A stretch of 38,197 nt of DNA, taken from contig NZ_JASJEB010000101.1 in assembly GCF_030064895.1 (NCBI RefSeq), positions 1-38,197 of the forward strand, given 5' to 3'. Position 1 is the first letter of the stretch; each line of letters opens with the position of its first letter. The position numbers and the translations under genes are program-made. Below are positions 1 to 7,904 of this stretch, piece after piece. The DNA comes from Crocosphaera sp. Its GTDB lineage: Bacteria; Cyanobacteriota; Cyanobacteriia; Cyanobacteriales; Microcystaceae. The notes beneath the pieces were generated by a model. The model saw only the letters and a list, made by a program, of their open reading frames with translations. It made no database searches and had not been told where the DNA came from.

Positions 1-119
1 AATTATCGGTCTTGGGAACCAGGACTGCTGCTGAAGGAGGGGAAGTAAGACCAAAAGGTGGCCGTAAGTCTGTCTTGAGGCATACCCCTGTGAGTTCAGA
101 AGCCCCAACTTCAGCGTAA
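1..119 (+). CDS. tnpB: RNA-guided endonuclease TnpB, C-terminal end (cut by window start)
   Basis: The frame starting at base 3 is open from the window edge to a TAA at 117-119 and encodes 38 residues. They include GGEVRPKGGRKSVLRHTP, which resembles the variable tail that follows the last zinc finger and RuvC motif in cyanobacterial TnpB (OrfB) proteins. No catalytic residue lies in this fragment. In the family, TnpB is an RNA-guided nuclease whose guide RNA overlaps the 3' end of its own gene, and the same arrangement is visible here. The tail cannot be compared with the tnpB at the right edge, because that gene is cut before its C-terminus. Identification rests on the tail motif and on the right-end hairpin just downstream. 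Confidence 0.7.
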   Translation, partial: LSVLGTRTAAEGGEVRPKGGRKSVLRHTPVSSEAPTSA

Positions 120-138
120 GCAAGTTGGGGTAGTTCAC
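20..138 (+). ncRNA. TnpB omega-RNA (reRNA) scaffold and element right end
   Basis: After the tnpB tail comes a hairpin whose arms are CCCCAACTT (103-111) and AAGTTGGGG (122-130), closed by the end sequence TAGTTCAC (131-138). In TnpB elements this region is transcribed as the 3' scaffold of the guide RNA. The element ends at about 138, and the next 16-20 bases, which belong to the interrupted gene, would form the guide. The 17-base end AAGTTGGGGTAGTTCAC recurs exactly on the minus strand at 22343-22359. The 5' boundary of the RNA is not determined. Confidence 0.6.
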
Positions 139-728
139 TTAGTTTCGCCTTACATCCTTATTGGTCATTAAATTATGTTTTTCGTGAAAGATTCGCCTTG
201 CCTCAACTAGAAAAATATGTTTCCCAAGGCAGTAACATATCAGTATCCATTGGAGATTATTTCAGTAATATGCTTGATCAATCAATGGATTGGAAAGATG
301 CCGAGGAAATTAAGCAAAAATGGGGGAAAAAGTTTTGCCTGAAAGGAGTAATGAGTGTGGAAGATGCAAAAAGAGCCGTGGATATCGGTGCTGATGCCAT
401 TATGGTTTCTAATCACGGTGGTCGTCAACTAGATGGTTCTATCTCCCCTTTTGACCAGTTAGCAGATATAGTAGATGCGGTGGGAGATGAAATTGATGTC
501 ATCTGTGATGGTGGTATTAGGAGAGGAACTCATGTTCTTAAAGCTCTTTCAGTTGGAGCCAAAGCTTGTTCTGGGGGAAGATGGTATTTATACGCTTTGG
601 CCGCTGGTGGCCAACAAGGGGTGGAAAAGGCTATTTCAAATATGAAGAATGAGATAGAGAGAGACATGAAACTAATGGGAGTTACTAAGCTTTCCCAACT
701 CTCAAGAAAAAATATTAAATTTAGATAG
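139..728 (+). pseudogene. lldD: FMN-dependent alpha-hydroxy-acid (L-lactate) dehydrogenase, C-terminal half, split by IS
   Basis: The reading frame is open from the IS junction at 138/139 to the stop at 726-728, about 195 residues. It matches the C-terminal half of LldD/glycolate-oxidase family FMN enzymes (usually 360-390 residues). The order HPYW, SMDWKDAEEI, CLKGVMSVEDAKRAVDIGAD, SNHGGRQLDG (FMN/substrate loop with the catalytic His and Arg), DGGIRRGTHVLKAL and GGRWYLYALAAGG is typical. Coding similarity (HPYW) starts upstream of any start codon, right at the transposon end, so the TTG at 198 is not a true start. The N-terminal half should lie on the far side of the element. An L-lactate or similar 2-hydroxyacid is the likely former substrate. 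It is probably inactive unless the element excises precisely. Confidence 0.8.
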
Positions 729-863
729 GAGAAGTGGCTGAAATTGATTTCCCACCTAATCAATTACTAAATGAATTTTAGGATTAAGTCTGCGCCGCAA
801 CTCCCAAAAATAACTTGTTGATGACTGATTTATATTTTCCACGAAATAAGCACAATAAAAAAC

Positions 864-1880
864 ATGAAATCTTTACCCATCCCTTCTTTTTTTGAGCCTA
901 AAAAAGTAAATCAATTTTGGCGAGTTTATTATCAAAAACGAGCAGAAGAAGCTAAAAAATGGCGAGAAAAGTATAAAATATCTTCATCACAAGAAGATAA
1001 AACGAAAATTATATTGTTATTAATTGATGTCCAAAATACTTTTTGTTTACCTGATTTTGAATTATTTGTTGCTGGAAAATCTGGGAATGGTGCAGTAGAA
1101 GATAACATACGTTTATGTCAATTTATCTATAGAAATTTAGCTAATATTACTAACATCGTAGCGACAATGGATACCCATACAGCGATGCAAATTTTTCACC
1201 CTATTTTTTGGGTAGATGAAAAGGGGAATAATCCTCAAGCAGGTATTACGATGATTTCCTATGAAGATGTTAAACAAGGACGATGGCAAGTAAATCAAAA
1301 TATTGCTAACAATTTAAACATTTCCTTGCAAAAACTGGAAGAATATGTCTTACATTATGTTGAAAAATTAACAGAAAATAGTAAGTATCCTCTGACTATT
1401 TGGCCTTATCATTCTATGTTAGGAGGAATTGGTCATGCTTTAGTTTCTTCCGTTGAAGAAGCCTTATTTTTCCATAGTATTGTTCGCAGCAGTCAAACAC
1501 AATTTGAAATCAAAGGGAATAACCCTTTAACAGAAAATTATTCTGTTTTAAGTCCCGAAGTATTAGAAGATAATAAAGGAGAAAATATAGCGTCGAAAAA
1601 TACGAGATTTCTCAATAAATTACTATCTTATGATAAAATAATTGTAGCAGGTCAAGCTAAAAGTCATTGTGTTGCTTGGACTGTGGAAGATTTATTAACA
1701 GAAATTAAGGAAAAAGATTCTAATTTAGCTAAAAAAGTTTATCTCTTAGAAGACTGTACTTCTCCTGTTGTTATCCCTGATGTTATAGATTTTTCAGCCC
1801 AAGCAGACGCAGCTTTTCAACGTTTTGCTGATGCAGGAATGCAGCGAGTTCGTTCTGCTGATGATACCATGTTCTATTAG
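864..1880 (+). CDS. Isochorismatase/nicotinamidase-like cysteine hydrolase
   Basis: This 338-residue protein has the isochorismatase-superfamily triad region. Asp55 lies in LLIDVQNTF, the metal-type TMDTH lies at 102-106, and the likely nucleophile Cys269 is in GQAKSHCVAW, a PncA-type active-site segment. It is much longer than ordinary nicotinamidases (about 200 residues): there is an N-terminal extension of about 48 residues and a long insertion between TMDTH and the cysteine. WPYHSMLGG near 180-188 recalls the WPxHC region of nicotinamidases, but with Ser instead of Cys. The substrate is uncertain; nicotinamide or another amide is possible. It converges on tsaB, and the two stop codons overlap at 1877-1880. 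Confidence 0.8.
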   Translation: MKSLPIPSFFEPKKVNQFWRVYYQKRAEEAKKWREKYKISSSQEDKTKIILLLIDVQNTFCLPDFELFVAGKSGNGAVEDNIRLCQFIYRNLANITNIVATMDTHTAMQIFHPIFWVDEKGNNPQAGITMISYEDVKQGRWQVNQNIANNLNISLQKLEEYVLHYVEKLTENSKYPLTIWPYHSMLGGIGHALVSSVEEALFFHSIVRSSQTQFEIKGNNPLTENYSVLSPEVLEDNKGENIASKNTRFLNKLLSYDKIIVAGQAKSHCVAWTVEDLLTEIKEKDSNLAKKVYLLEDCTSPVVIPDVIDFSAQADAAFQRFADAGMQRVRSADDTMFY

Positions 1881-2515
1881 ACCACAGACATTCCATAAAA
1901 AGGTATAATGTCTGACCAATGGGGACGTTTTCCTTGTTGCCATTGATAATAAGCTAATTCTAAGATAGAACTCGCTGTCATGCCTAATTTTGAAGGAGTA
2001 ATTAAAGGTTGACAAGACAGGTTTAAATCTTGCAAAGTTTTCTCCCAATCTTCCGGTTTCATTACTGTATCATTTAAAATAATATCTAAACCATTTTCTT
2101 GTTTATTTTTACAATAAATAGCCCCATAAAACTGTCCTCTGGAAGCTTTCATCTGTACAAAAATAGGCTGATTAATTTCATATTTTCCCTGGTTAAACCA
2201 AGCAAAAGCGGCTAAACTAGAAATACCAAACAAAGGAATGTTTAATTGTTGGGCTAAAGTACGGGCAGCTACCATACCAATACGATTACTTGTAAAACTT
2301 CCAGGTCCTTTTGCCACTGCAATAAACTGAAAATCTTGCCAATTTTTTGGTTTAATAAATTCTTGTAAATATTGGTGTAAATAATTAGATAATTGTCTGT
2401 CTAAATACCAAGTTTCAGTATGATTTTCTGTTGAAAAATTACTTAAACTGAGTCCTAATTCTGAACTTGTGGTGTGTAATCCTAAACCATAAATCGAAGC
2501 GTTAAAAGAGGTCAT
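1877..2515 (-). CDS. tsaB: tRNA threonylcarbamoyladenosine biosynthesis protein TsaB
   Basis: This 212-residue protein belongs to the YeaZ/TsaB branch of the ASKHA fold. It carries the diagnostic AVAKGPGSFTSNRIGMVAAR segment and an N-terminal GLHTTSS phosphate-binding-like strand. TsaB is the non-catalytic partner of TsaD and TsaE in making t6A37 on ANN-decoding tRNAs, in the cytoplasm. The first strand reads GLGLHTTSS rather than the more usual LALDTS, so the Asp typical of that position is absent here, which suits a scaffold role. It has no co-directional neighbour in the window and its stop overlaps the convergent hydrolase stop. The ATG at 2515 is used as the start. Confidence 0.9.
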   Translation of the reverse strand: MTSFNASIYGLGLHTTSSELGLSLSNFSTENHTETWYLDRQLSNYLHQYLQEFIKPKNWQDFQFIAVAKGPGSFTSNRIGMVAARTLAQQLNIPLFGISSLAAFAWFNQGKYEINQPIFVQMKASRGQFYGAIYCKNKQENGLDIILNDTVMKPEDWEKTLQDLNLSCQPLITPSKLGMTASSILELAYYQWQQGKRPHWSDIIPFYGMSVV

Positions 2516-2859
2516 AGATAAACAATGAACGAGATAATTATAAGATTATGAACTATTTTAGTTTAACAAAATAATGCTGATTTTTATAGCAATAAGTTAT
2601 TAATTATGAAAATAAACTCATAGATTATTCTTTTATATAAGAGGGAAACAGGCAACAGAAATAAATAAAATTTCCTACCATTAATACTTAGGTATATAGG
2701 TATATAATTTCCAAAATAAGACTCAATAACTCTGTTAATAAATAATTTATAAGCAAATAACAATCAAATCTGGGAAAAATATAAACAAAATCTAACTTCG
2801 CTCCCCAGATTGATTACAATTGCCTGTAGAGCGTAACGCGACTTTTTCAGGAGCCAACC
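2516..2859. other. Intergenic region between tsaB and argD (divergent)
   Basis: This AT-rich divergent intergenic region must hold the promoters of both tsaB and argD. It contains a repeated TAGGTATATAG-like stretch with a TATAAT at 2703-2708, and a single copy of the AGGCAACAG heptamer motif near 2649. I see no ORF, NtcA-type GTA-N8-TAC site or strong hairpin. Confidence 0.5.
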
Positions 2860-4128
2860 GTGACCCATACTACCCTACCAAAAAACCCTACTCAATCCTT
2901 CGATCCGCAACAGTTTGATACCTATGTGATGCACACTTATGGACGGTTTCCCATCGCCATCGAAAAGGGGGAAGGGTGTCGTCTCTGGGATACCAACGGC
3001 AAGGAATATCTTGACTTTGTGGCCGGTATTGCCACTTGTACCCTTGGCCATGGCCACCCTGCTTTAGTCAAAAGCGTCAGCGAACAAATTCAATCCCTCC
3101 ATCACGTCTCCAATTTATACTATATTCCCCAACAAGGAGAACTAGCACAGTGGATGATCGAGCATTCTTGTGCTGATAAAGTATTTTTCTGTAATTCTGG
3201 GGCAGAAGCTAACGAAGCAGCTATTAAACTCATTCGTAAATACGCCCACACCGTTCTCGACTTTTTAGAACAACCCGTTATTTTAACCGCTAAAGCCAGT
3301 TTTCATGGACGTACCTTAGCCACTATTACCGCCACTGGACAACCTAAATATCAACAAGACTTTGAACCCTTGATGCCCGGGTTTGCCTATATTCCCTACA
3401 ATGATATCAAAGCCGTTGAACACGCGATCGCAGATATGGATGAAGGCAACCGTCGGGTTGCTGCCATTATGTTAGAACCCCTACAGGGAGAAGGAGGGGT
3501 AAGACCCGGGGAAATGGACTATTTTCTCCGTTTAAGAAAGATTTGTGACGAAAATAATATACTTTTGGTCTTTGATGAGGTACAAGTTGGTGTTGGCCGC
3601 AGTGGGAAACTCTGGGGTTACGAAAACTTAGGAGTTGAACCAGATGTCTTAACTAGCGCGAAAGGGTTAGCAGGAGGCGTTCCCATTGGGGCAATGATGT
3701 GCAAAGAGTTTTGTAACGTTTTGACCCCTGGAACCCACGCTAGTACCTTCGGAGGGAACCCTTTAGCCTCTGCCGCAGCTTTGACAGTGCTCAAAACCAT
3801 CGAACAAGATAATATCTTGCAAAATGTTCAGGCGAGAGGGGAACAGTTACGCACTCGTTTACGGGCGATGGCACAAAAAGATCCCACCCTATTTACAGAT
3901 GTGCGCGGTTGGGGGTTAATTAATGGTATGGAAATTAACGAGGAAATGTCCATTACCTCCATTGAACTTGTTAAAGCAGCTATGGATGAAGGGTTATTAT
4001 TAGCCCCGGCCGGACCCAAAGTATTGCGGTTTGTTCCTCCTTTAATTGTCACAGAAGAAGAAATTGATCAAGCTGCTGAAAAGTTAGAAACAGCTATTAG
4101 TCGGGTTTGCGCGGCTGCTGTTAATTAA
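2860..4128 (+). CDS. argD: Acetylornithine aminotransferase (class III PLP enzyme)
   Basis: This 422-residue class III aminotransferase probably converts N-acetylglutamate semialdehyde to N-acetylornithine in arginine synthesis. Visible landmarks are FVAGIATCTLGHGHP near the N-terminus, the phosphate-binding NSGAEANEAAIKL, FHGRTLATI, LEPLQGEGGV, the cofactor Asp in VFDEVQVGVGRSG, the Schiff-base Lys in TSAKGLAGGVPIGA, and THASTFGGNP. The length is normal for ArgD plus a short N-terminal extension. The start is a GTG at 2860 preceded by CAGGAG (2848-2853), a good ribosome site. The gene stands alone and is followed by a strong hairpin. Other class III enzymes (ornithine or 4-aminobutyrate aminotransferase) are less likely. 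Confidence 0.9.
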   Translation: MTHTTLPKNPTQSFDPQQFDTYVMHTYGRFPIAIEKGEGCRLWDTNGKEYLDFVAGIATCTLGHGHPALVKSVSEQIQSLHHVSNLYYIPQQGELAQWMIEHSCADKVFFCNSGAEANEAAIKLIRKYAHTVLDFLEQPVILTAKASFHGRTLATITATGQPKYQQDFEPLMPGFAYIPYNDIKAVEHAIADMDEGNRRVAAIMLEPLQGEGGVRPGEMDYFLRLRKICDENNILLVFDEVQVGVGRSGKLWGYENLGVEPDVLTSAKGLAGGVPIGAMMCKEFCNVLTPGTHASTFGGNPLASAAALTVLKTIEQDNILQNVQARGEQLRTRLRAMAQKDPTLFTDVRGWGLINGMEINEEMSITSIELVKAAMDEGLLLAPAGPKVLRFVPPLIVTEEEIDQAAEKLETAISRVCAAAVN

Positions 4129-4134
4129 AATAGA

Positions 4135-4168
4135 AACAAGAGGGCGTTAAAATTAACGAACTCTTGTT
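4135..4168 (+). terminator. Terminator hairpin after argD
   Basis: Arms AACAAGAG (4135-4142) and CTCTTGTT (4161-4168) enclose an inner GTTAA/TTAAC pair. T-rich sequence follows (TATTTTAATT), as in an intrinsic terminator. Confidence 0.75.
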
Positions 4169-4290
4169 ATTTTAATTAGTGATCGTAGAAATGAGTAGCA
4201 CAAAAACAGCAAGCAGGATGCTTACACCCCATCCACAAATGATGTTAGTTTTGTTATCTTAATAAGTGATGAATTGAGGAAATTATTGTT

Positions 4291-4629
4291 ATGAGTAACG
4301 AAATTGCAAAAAGAAAATTATTATCCGCTCTTTGTCACGGATCGATCTTTTTTAGTGCCACTTTTGTCTGTATTGGAGTTCCCATTGTCATTCTTTTTAT
4401 CTCTGATGATGAAATTGTCCAAAATAATGCGAAAGAGGCTTTAAATTTTCATCTTAATGCTTGGTTATATGGTATTATTTTCGGAATTTTAACCCTAATT
4501 TTAATTGGTTGGTTATTGTTAAGTATTTTAGGAATTGTTGTGATAGTAATGCCAATTATTGCTATTGTTAAAGTGTTAACTGATCCTAATAAAGTGTTTC
4601 GCTATCCTTTTATTTTGAGAGTTTTATAA
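4291..4629 (+). CDS. DUF4870-type small membrane protein
   Basis: This 112-residue protein has about three hydrophobic segments: SIFFSATFVCIGVPIVILFI (near 18-37), then AWLYGIIFGILTLILIGWLLL, which runs into SILGIVVIVMPIIAIVKVL. The soluble link QNNAKEALNFHLNAW is characteristic of DUF4870 (Tic20-like) proteins, where a helix with N/K-E-A-LNF-Q/H precedes the second membrane span. The last residues (DPNKVFRYPF) also match the family ending. Its function is unknown. The start ATG at 4291 has only a weak upstream GAGGAAA. It forms no operon with its neighbours. Confidence 0.75.
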   Translation: MSNEIAKRKLLSALCHGSIFFSATFVCIGVPIVILFISDDEIVQNNAKEALNFHLNAWLYGIIFGILTLILIGWLLLSILGIVVIVMPIIAIVKVLTDPNKVFRYPFILRVL

Positions 4630-4707
4630 TTTCCCTCGTTATTAAAATTGCTTTGAGGTTAACATCAAAATATAGCGGTTTTCATTGTTAGGGAACGGGG
4701 ATTAACG

Positions 4708-4740
4708 AAGTCAGAAGTCAGAACTCAGAAGTCAGAAGTA
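4708..4740. repeat. Heptamer tandem repeat (GTCAGAA, about 4 units)
   Basis: Imperfect tandem units of GTCAGAA/CTCAGAA. Its reverse complement, TTCTGAC, is tandemly repeated at 28361-28384. It is of the cyanobacterial STRR (short tandemly repeated repetitive) kind. Confidence 0.75.
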
Positions 4741-4760
4741 CGTTCCGGTGCTATGGCACA
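4741..4760 (+). repeat. Dispersed 20-base repeat, copy 1
   Basis: CGTTCCGGTGCTATGGCACA matches 30424-30443 at 18 of 20 positions. Both copies are intergenic and follow an AGAAGT-containing stretch. Confidence 0.6.
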
Positions 4761-4766
4761 GATGTT

Positions 4767-4803
4767 GTTTTTGAAACAAAGATTTATGCTCAGTTTCAAA
4801 AAC
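4767..4803. terminator. Stem-loop with 11-bp perfect stem
   Basis: Arms GTTTTTGAAAC (4767-4777) and GTTTCAAAAAC (4793-4803) flank a 15-base loop. It could terminate transcription from the DUF4870 gene or be a small repeat element. No clear U-run follows it. Confidence 0.45.
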
Positions 4804-4940
4804 TATGCGCCTTAAAAGGAGGGGTTTTAGACCCAAATATTTTCTGTAAAATTAAAGTATACCTCATGAATTTAAGAAAAACTATCCCTGATTTTTAATT
4901 TGTTAAAAGGATGAATGATTATAATCTAAAGTCATTCTTA

Positions 4941-4962
4941 GGGGTTAACAAAAGTTGACCCC
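4941..4962. repeat. Short palindrome, GGGGTTAAC family member
   Basis: GGGGTTAAC-AAAA-GTTGACCCC followed by TAC; the arms differ at one G/T position. It resembles the palindromes at 7828, 10306, 10346, 15473 and 29531. Its right arm supplies the TTGACC of the adjacent promoter-like module. Confidence 0.6.
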
Positions 4963-4983
4963 TACAATATAAATTTATGTAGT
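4955..4983 (+). promoter_or_regulatory. Promoter-like module upstream of xfp
   Basis: TTGACC (4955-4960), a 17-base spacer and TGTAGT (4978-4983), followed by CTAAG. The spacing is ideal for a sigma-70-type promoter; the -10 is imperfect. The module is nearly identical to 24989-25017 upstream of secA. It lies 378 bases before the xfp start. Confidence 0.45.
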
Positions 4984-5360
4984 CTAAGTTGATGAAAATG
5001 AAATTAAAACTAAAACTTAGAAGTATCATTTTATATAGATAAACTTTGAAAAATAAAGCCAATTTTTGACGCTTTCATCTGTTAGCTAAATACTGAAAAA
5101 TACTTGATAAATACTTACTAAAAACTTAGAATTAAGAATGAATAATTAATAGTAACTGAAACCAAAAGACGAAGTTAACAATAGGTTAAGTAACCAAGTA
5201 AATACCAAAATATTAAAAAAATACTAAATTCACATTGATTTTATCATTATAAAGTATTATATTAAGCCATAAGTCCTAATCGTGACTTTATCAACAGGAA
5301 AAATATTAATAATTTAACCTGTTAAACCTCAAAAATAAGAAATCATTGGAGTTATAATTA

Positions 5361-7769
5361 ATGGTTGCAACACCCGAGAAACCGCAAGTACAAGAAACTC
5401 CCCTCTCCCCCGAAGAATTGAGAAAAATTCATGCTTACTGGCGTGCTTGTAACTATTTAGCCGTTGGCATGATCTATCTAAAAGATAATCCTTTACTAAA
5501 AGAAACCCTCACAGAAGACCATGTTAAAAACCGTTTATTAGGTCACTGGGGATCAAGTCCTGGCTTAAGTTTTATCTACATTCATCTTAATCGCCTCATC
5601 AAAAAATACGATTTAGATGTTGTTTATATGGCAGGGCCAGGTCATGGTGCGCCCGGTATTTTAGGACCCGTTTATTTAGAAGGAACTTACTCCGAAGTTT
5701 ACCCCGAAAAAAGCGAAGACGAAGAAGGAATGAAAGCCTTTTTCAAACAGTTTTCCTTCCCCGGTGGTATCGGTAGTCACTGCACCCCAGAAACCCCCGG
5801 TTCCATCCACGAAGGAGGAGAATTAGGATATAGTTTATCCCATGCCTACGGATCTGTGTTAGATAATCCCGACCTGATCACTGTTGCTGTAGTAGGAGAC
5901 GGAGAAGCAGAAACAGGACCCTTAGCTACTGCATGGCATTCTAACAAATTTATTAACCCCATCAGAGACGGTGCAGTATTACCCGTTTTACACCTCAACG
6001 GTTATAAAATCGCTAACCCCACCATTTTAGCCCGTATCTCTCACGAAGAATTAGAATATCTCTTCAAAGGATACGGTTATAAACCCTATTTCGTAGAAGG
6101 TTCCGATCCCGATCTCATGCATCAAGCCATGGCTGCAACCATGGAAACTGCGATCGCAGAGATTAAAGAGATCCAAAAAGAGGCCCGTGATACAGGAGTG
6201 GCCAAACGTCCCATGTGGCCCATGATTGTTCTACGTTCCCCCAAAGGGTGGACCGGTCCCAAACAAGTTGATGGGAAAAAGACCGAAGACTTCTGGAGAT
6301 CGCACCAAGTCCCCTTATCCGGAATGCACGGGAACCCTGCACACATTAAAGTCTTAGAAGACTGGTTAAAAAGCTATAAACCAGAAGAACTGTTTGACGA
6401 CAACGGAACATTATTACCCGAGTTAAAAGAGTTAGCACCCACAGGAAACCGTCGTATTAGTGCCACCCTTTACGCTAACGGTGGTTTATTGCGCAAAGAC
6501 CTGAAAATGCCTGATTTTCGGGAGTATGGCGTAGAAGTGGACAAACCTGGTGCAGTAGAAGCCGAAAATACCCGTCCTTTAGGAGTATTTTTACGGGATG
6601 TCATGGCCAATAACATGAACAGTTTCCGTGTCTTTGGACCAGATGAAACCGCCTCTAATCGTCTCAACGCTATCTATGAAGTCAGCAAAAAAGTCTGGAT
6701 GGCTGATATTATCGATGCAGACGCAGACGGAACAGAGATCACCACCGATGGTCGGGTGATGGAAATGTTAAGTGAACACACCCTACAAGGATGGTTAGAA
6801 GGGTATTTATTAACAGGTCGTCACGGCTTTTTCCACACCTATGAAGCCTTTGCCCACGTAGTTGATTCTATGTTTAATCAACACGCAAAATGGTTAGATA
6901 TTTGTAAAAATGAAGTACCTTGGCGCGCGCCTATTTCTTCTTTAAATATCCTCCTTTCTTCCACAGTTTGGAGACAAGATCATAACGGTTTCTCCCACCA
7001 AGATCCCGGATATGTTGACCTTGTTACTAATAAGAGTGCCGGTGTAGTTCGGGTTTATTTTCCACCAGATGTTAACACCTTATTATCCGTTGGGAACCAC
7101 TGTTTAAATAGTAAAGATTACGTCAATGTTATTGTTGCTGATAAACAAAAACATCTGCAATATTTAACCATGGACGAAGCCATCAAACACTGTACCAAAG
7201 GTATTGGTATTTGGGAATGGGCTAGTAACGACGACTGTGGAAAATCTCCCGATGAACCCGATGTAATTATGGCTTGTTGTGGTGATGTTGCCACTAAAGA
7301 AGCGTTAGCAGCAACCGCCATTTTAAGGGAAGAATTCCCTGATTTAAAAGTCCGTTTCATCAACGTAGTGGACTTATTTAAACTGCAACCAGCAGAAGAA
7401 CATCCTCATGGACTTTCTTCTCGTGAATTTGACACTTTGTTTACAGTTGATAAGCCAATCATCTTCAATTTTCATGGTTATCCTTGGTTAATTCATAAAT
7501 TAACCTATCGTCATACCAATCACCATAATCTTCATGTTCGTGGCTACAAAGAAAAAGGTAACATTAACACACCTTTAGAATTAGCAATGAATAACCAAAT
7601 TGACCGCTTTAACTTAGTTTTAGATGTCATTGATCGAGTTCCTAAGTTAGGTTCAGCCGCAGCTTATGTTCAACAACGGATGAAAAATGCCATCATTGAA
7701 CATCGCGCCTATGCTTACGAAAACGGCATCGATAAACCAGAAATTACTGACTGGAAATGGCCTTTTTAA
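5361..7769 (+). CDS. xfp: Xylulose-5-phosphate/fructose-6-phosphate phosphoketolase
   Basis: This 802-residue thiamine diphosphate enzyme has the full family length. It cleaves xylulose-5-P (and usually fructose-6-P) with phosphate to acetyl-phosphate plus an aldose phosphate, bypassing pyruvate decarboxylation. Family hallmarks are [10 protein letters not shown] (about 91-100), [19 protein letters not shown], the TPP/Mg motif [66 protein letters not shown] and the C-terminal HGLSSREFD with [12 protein letters not shown]. The ATG at 5361 is preceded by TTGGAG (5347-5352), a reasonable ribosome site. It is followed 135 bases later by glgX in the same direction, with a hairpin and a palindrome between them, so co-transcription is uncertain. 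Both genes fit glycogen breakdown and overflow carbon metabolism. Confidence 0.95.
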   Translation: MVATPEKPQVQETPLSPEELRKIHAYWRACNYLAVGMIYLKDNPLLKETLTEDHVKNRLLGHWGSSPGLSFIYIHLNRLIKKYDLDVVYMAGPGHGAPGILGPVYLEGTYSEVYPEKSEDEEGMKAFFKQFSFPGGIGSHCTPETPGSIHEGGELGYSLSHAYGSVLDNPDLITVAVVGDGEAETGPLATAWHSNKFINPIRDGAVLPVLHLNGYKIANPTILARISHEELEYLFKGYGYKPYFVEGSDPDLMHQAMAATMETAIAEIKEIQKEARDTGVAKRPMWPMIVLRSPKGWTGPKQVDGKKTEDFWRSHQVPLSGMHGNPAHIKVLEDWLKSYKPEELFDDNGTLLPELKELAPTGNRRISATLYANGGLLRKDLKMPDFREYGVEVDKPGAVEAENTRPLGVFLRDVMANNMNSFRVFGPDETASNRLNAIYEVSKKVWMADIIDADADGTEITTDGRVMEMLSEHTLQGWLEGYLLTGRHGFFHTYEAFAHVVDSMFNQHAKWLDICKNEVPWRAPISSLNILLSSTVWRQDHNGFSHQDPGYVDLVTNKSAGVVRVYFPPDVNTLLSVGNHCLNSKDYVNVIVADKQKHLQYLTMDEAIKHCTKGIGIWEWASNDDCGKSPDEPDVIMACCGDVATKEALAATAILREEFPDLKVRFINVVDLFKLQPAEEHPHGLSSREFDTLFTVDKPIIFNFHGYPWLIHKLTYRHTNHHNLHVRGYKEKGNINTPLELAMNNQIDRFNLVLDVIDRVPKLGSAAAYVQQRMKNAIIEHRAYAYENGIDKPEITDWKWPF

Positions 7770-7782
7770 AAGTCATTTAAAC

Positions 7783-7807
7783 TAATACAGTCTAGTAAAC
7801 TGTATTA
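7783..7807 (+). terminator. Hairpin downstream of xfp
   Basis: Arms TAATACAGT (7783-7791) and ACTGTATTA (7799-7807) form a perfect 9-bp stem with a 7-base loop, 14 bases after the xfp stop. No long U-run follows, so it may be a weak terminator or an RNA-stabilising hairpin. Confidence 0.5.
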
Positions 7808-7827
7808 ACATTCTGGTGAGTAAAAAT

Positions 7828-7856
7828 GTAGGGGCTTAATAGTATTAAGCCCCTAC
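7828..7856. repeat. Perfect 29-bp palindrome of the TAGGGGCTTAATA family
   Basis: Left arm GTAGGGGCTTAATA, one central base, and exact reverse-complement right arm TATTAAGCCCCTAC. It is the longest and most perfect member of a dispersed family in this window. It sits between xfp and glgX. Confidence 0.8.
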
Positions 7857-7904
7857 TTAAGTCTCTTATTAAAGATATTTAATTCTAAATTTTGATTGAC
7901 AACT

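Larger units (their letters stand above)
4630..5360. other. Long non-coding region upstream of the phosphoketolase gene
   Basis: These 731 bases have no convincing ORF. They contain, in order: a heptamer tandem repeat, a 20-base dispersed repeat, an 11-bp stem-loop, a GGGGTTAAC palindrome overlapping a promoter-like module, and then about 375 very AT-rich bases up to the gene. These include several AATACTT/AAATACT repeats between 5088 and 5130. If the 4955-4983 promoter is real, xfp mRNA has a 5' leader of more than 350 nt. Confidence 0.6.

Noticed and set aside
198-728. Treating the dehydrogenase fragment as a complete gene with a TTG start
   Set aside because: Family similarity extends upstream of 198 to the transposon junction, and half the enzyme is missing.
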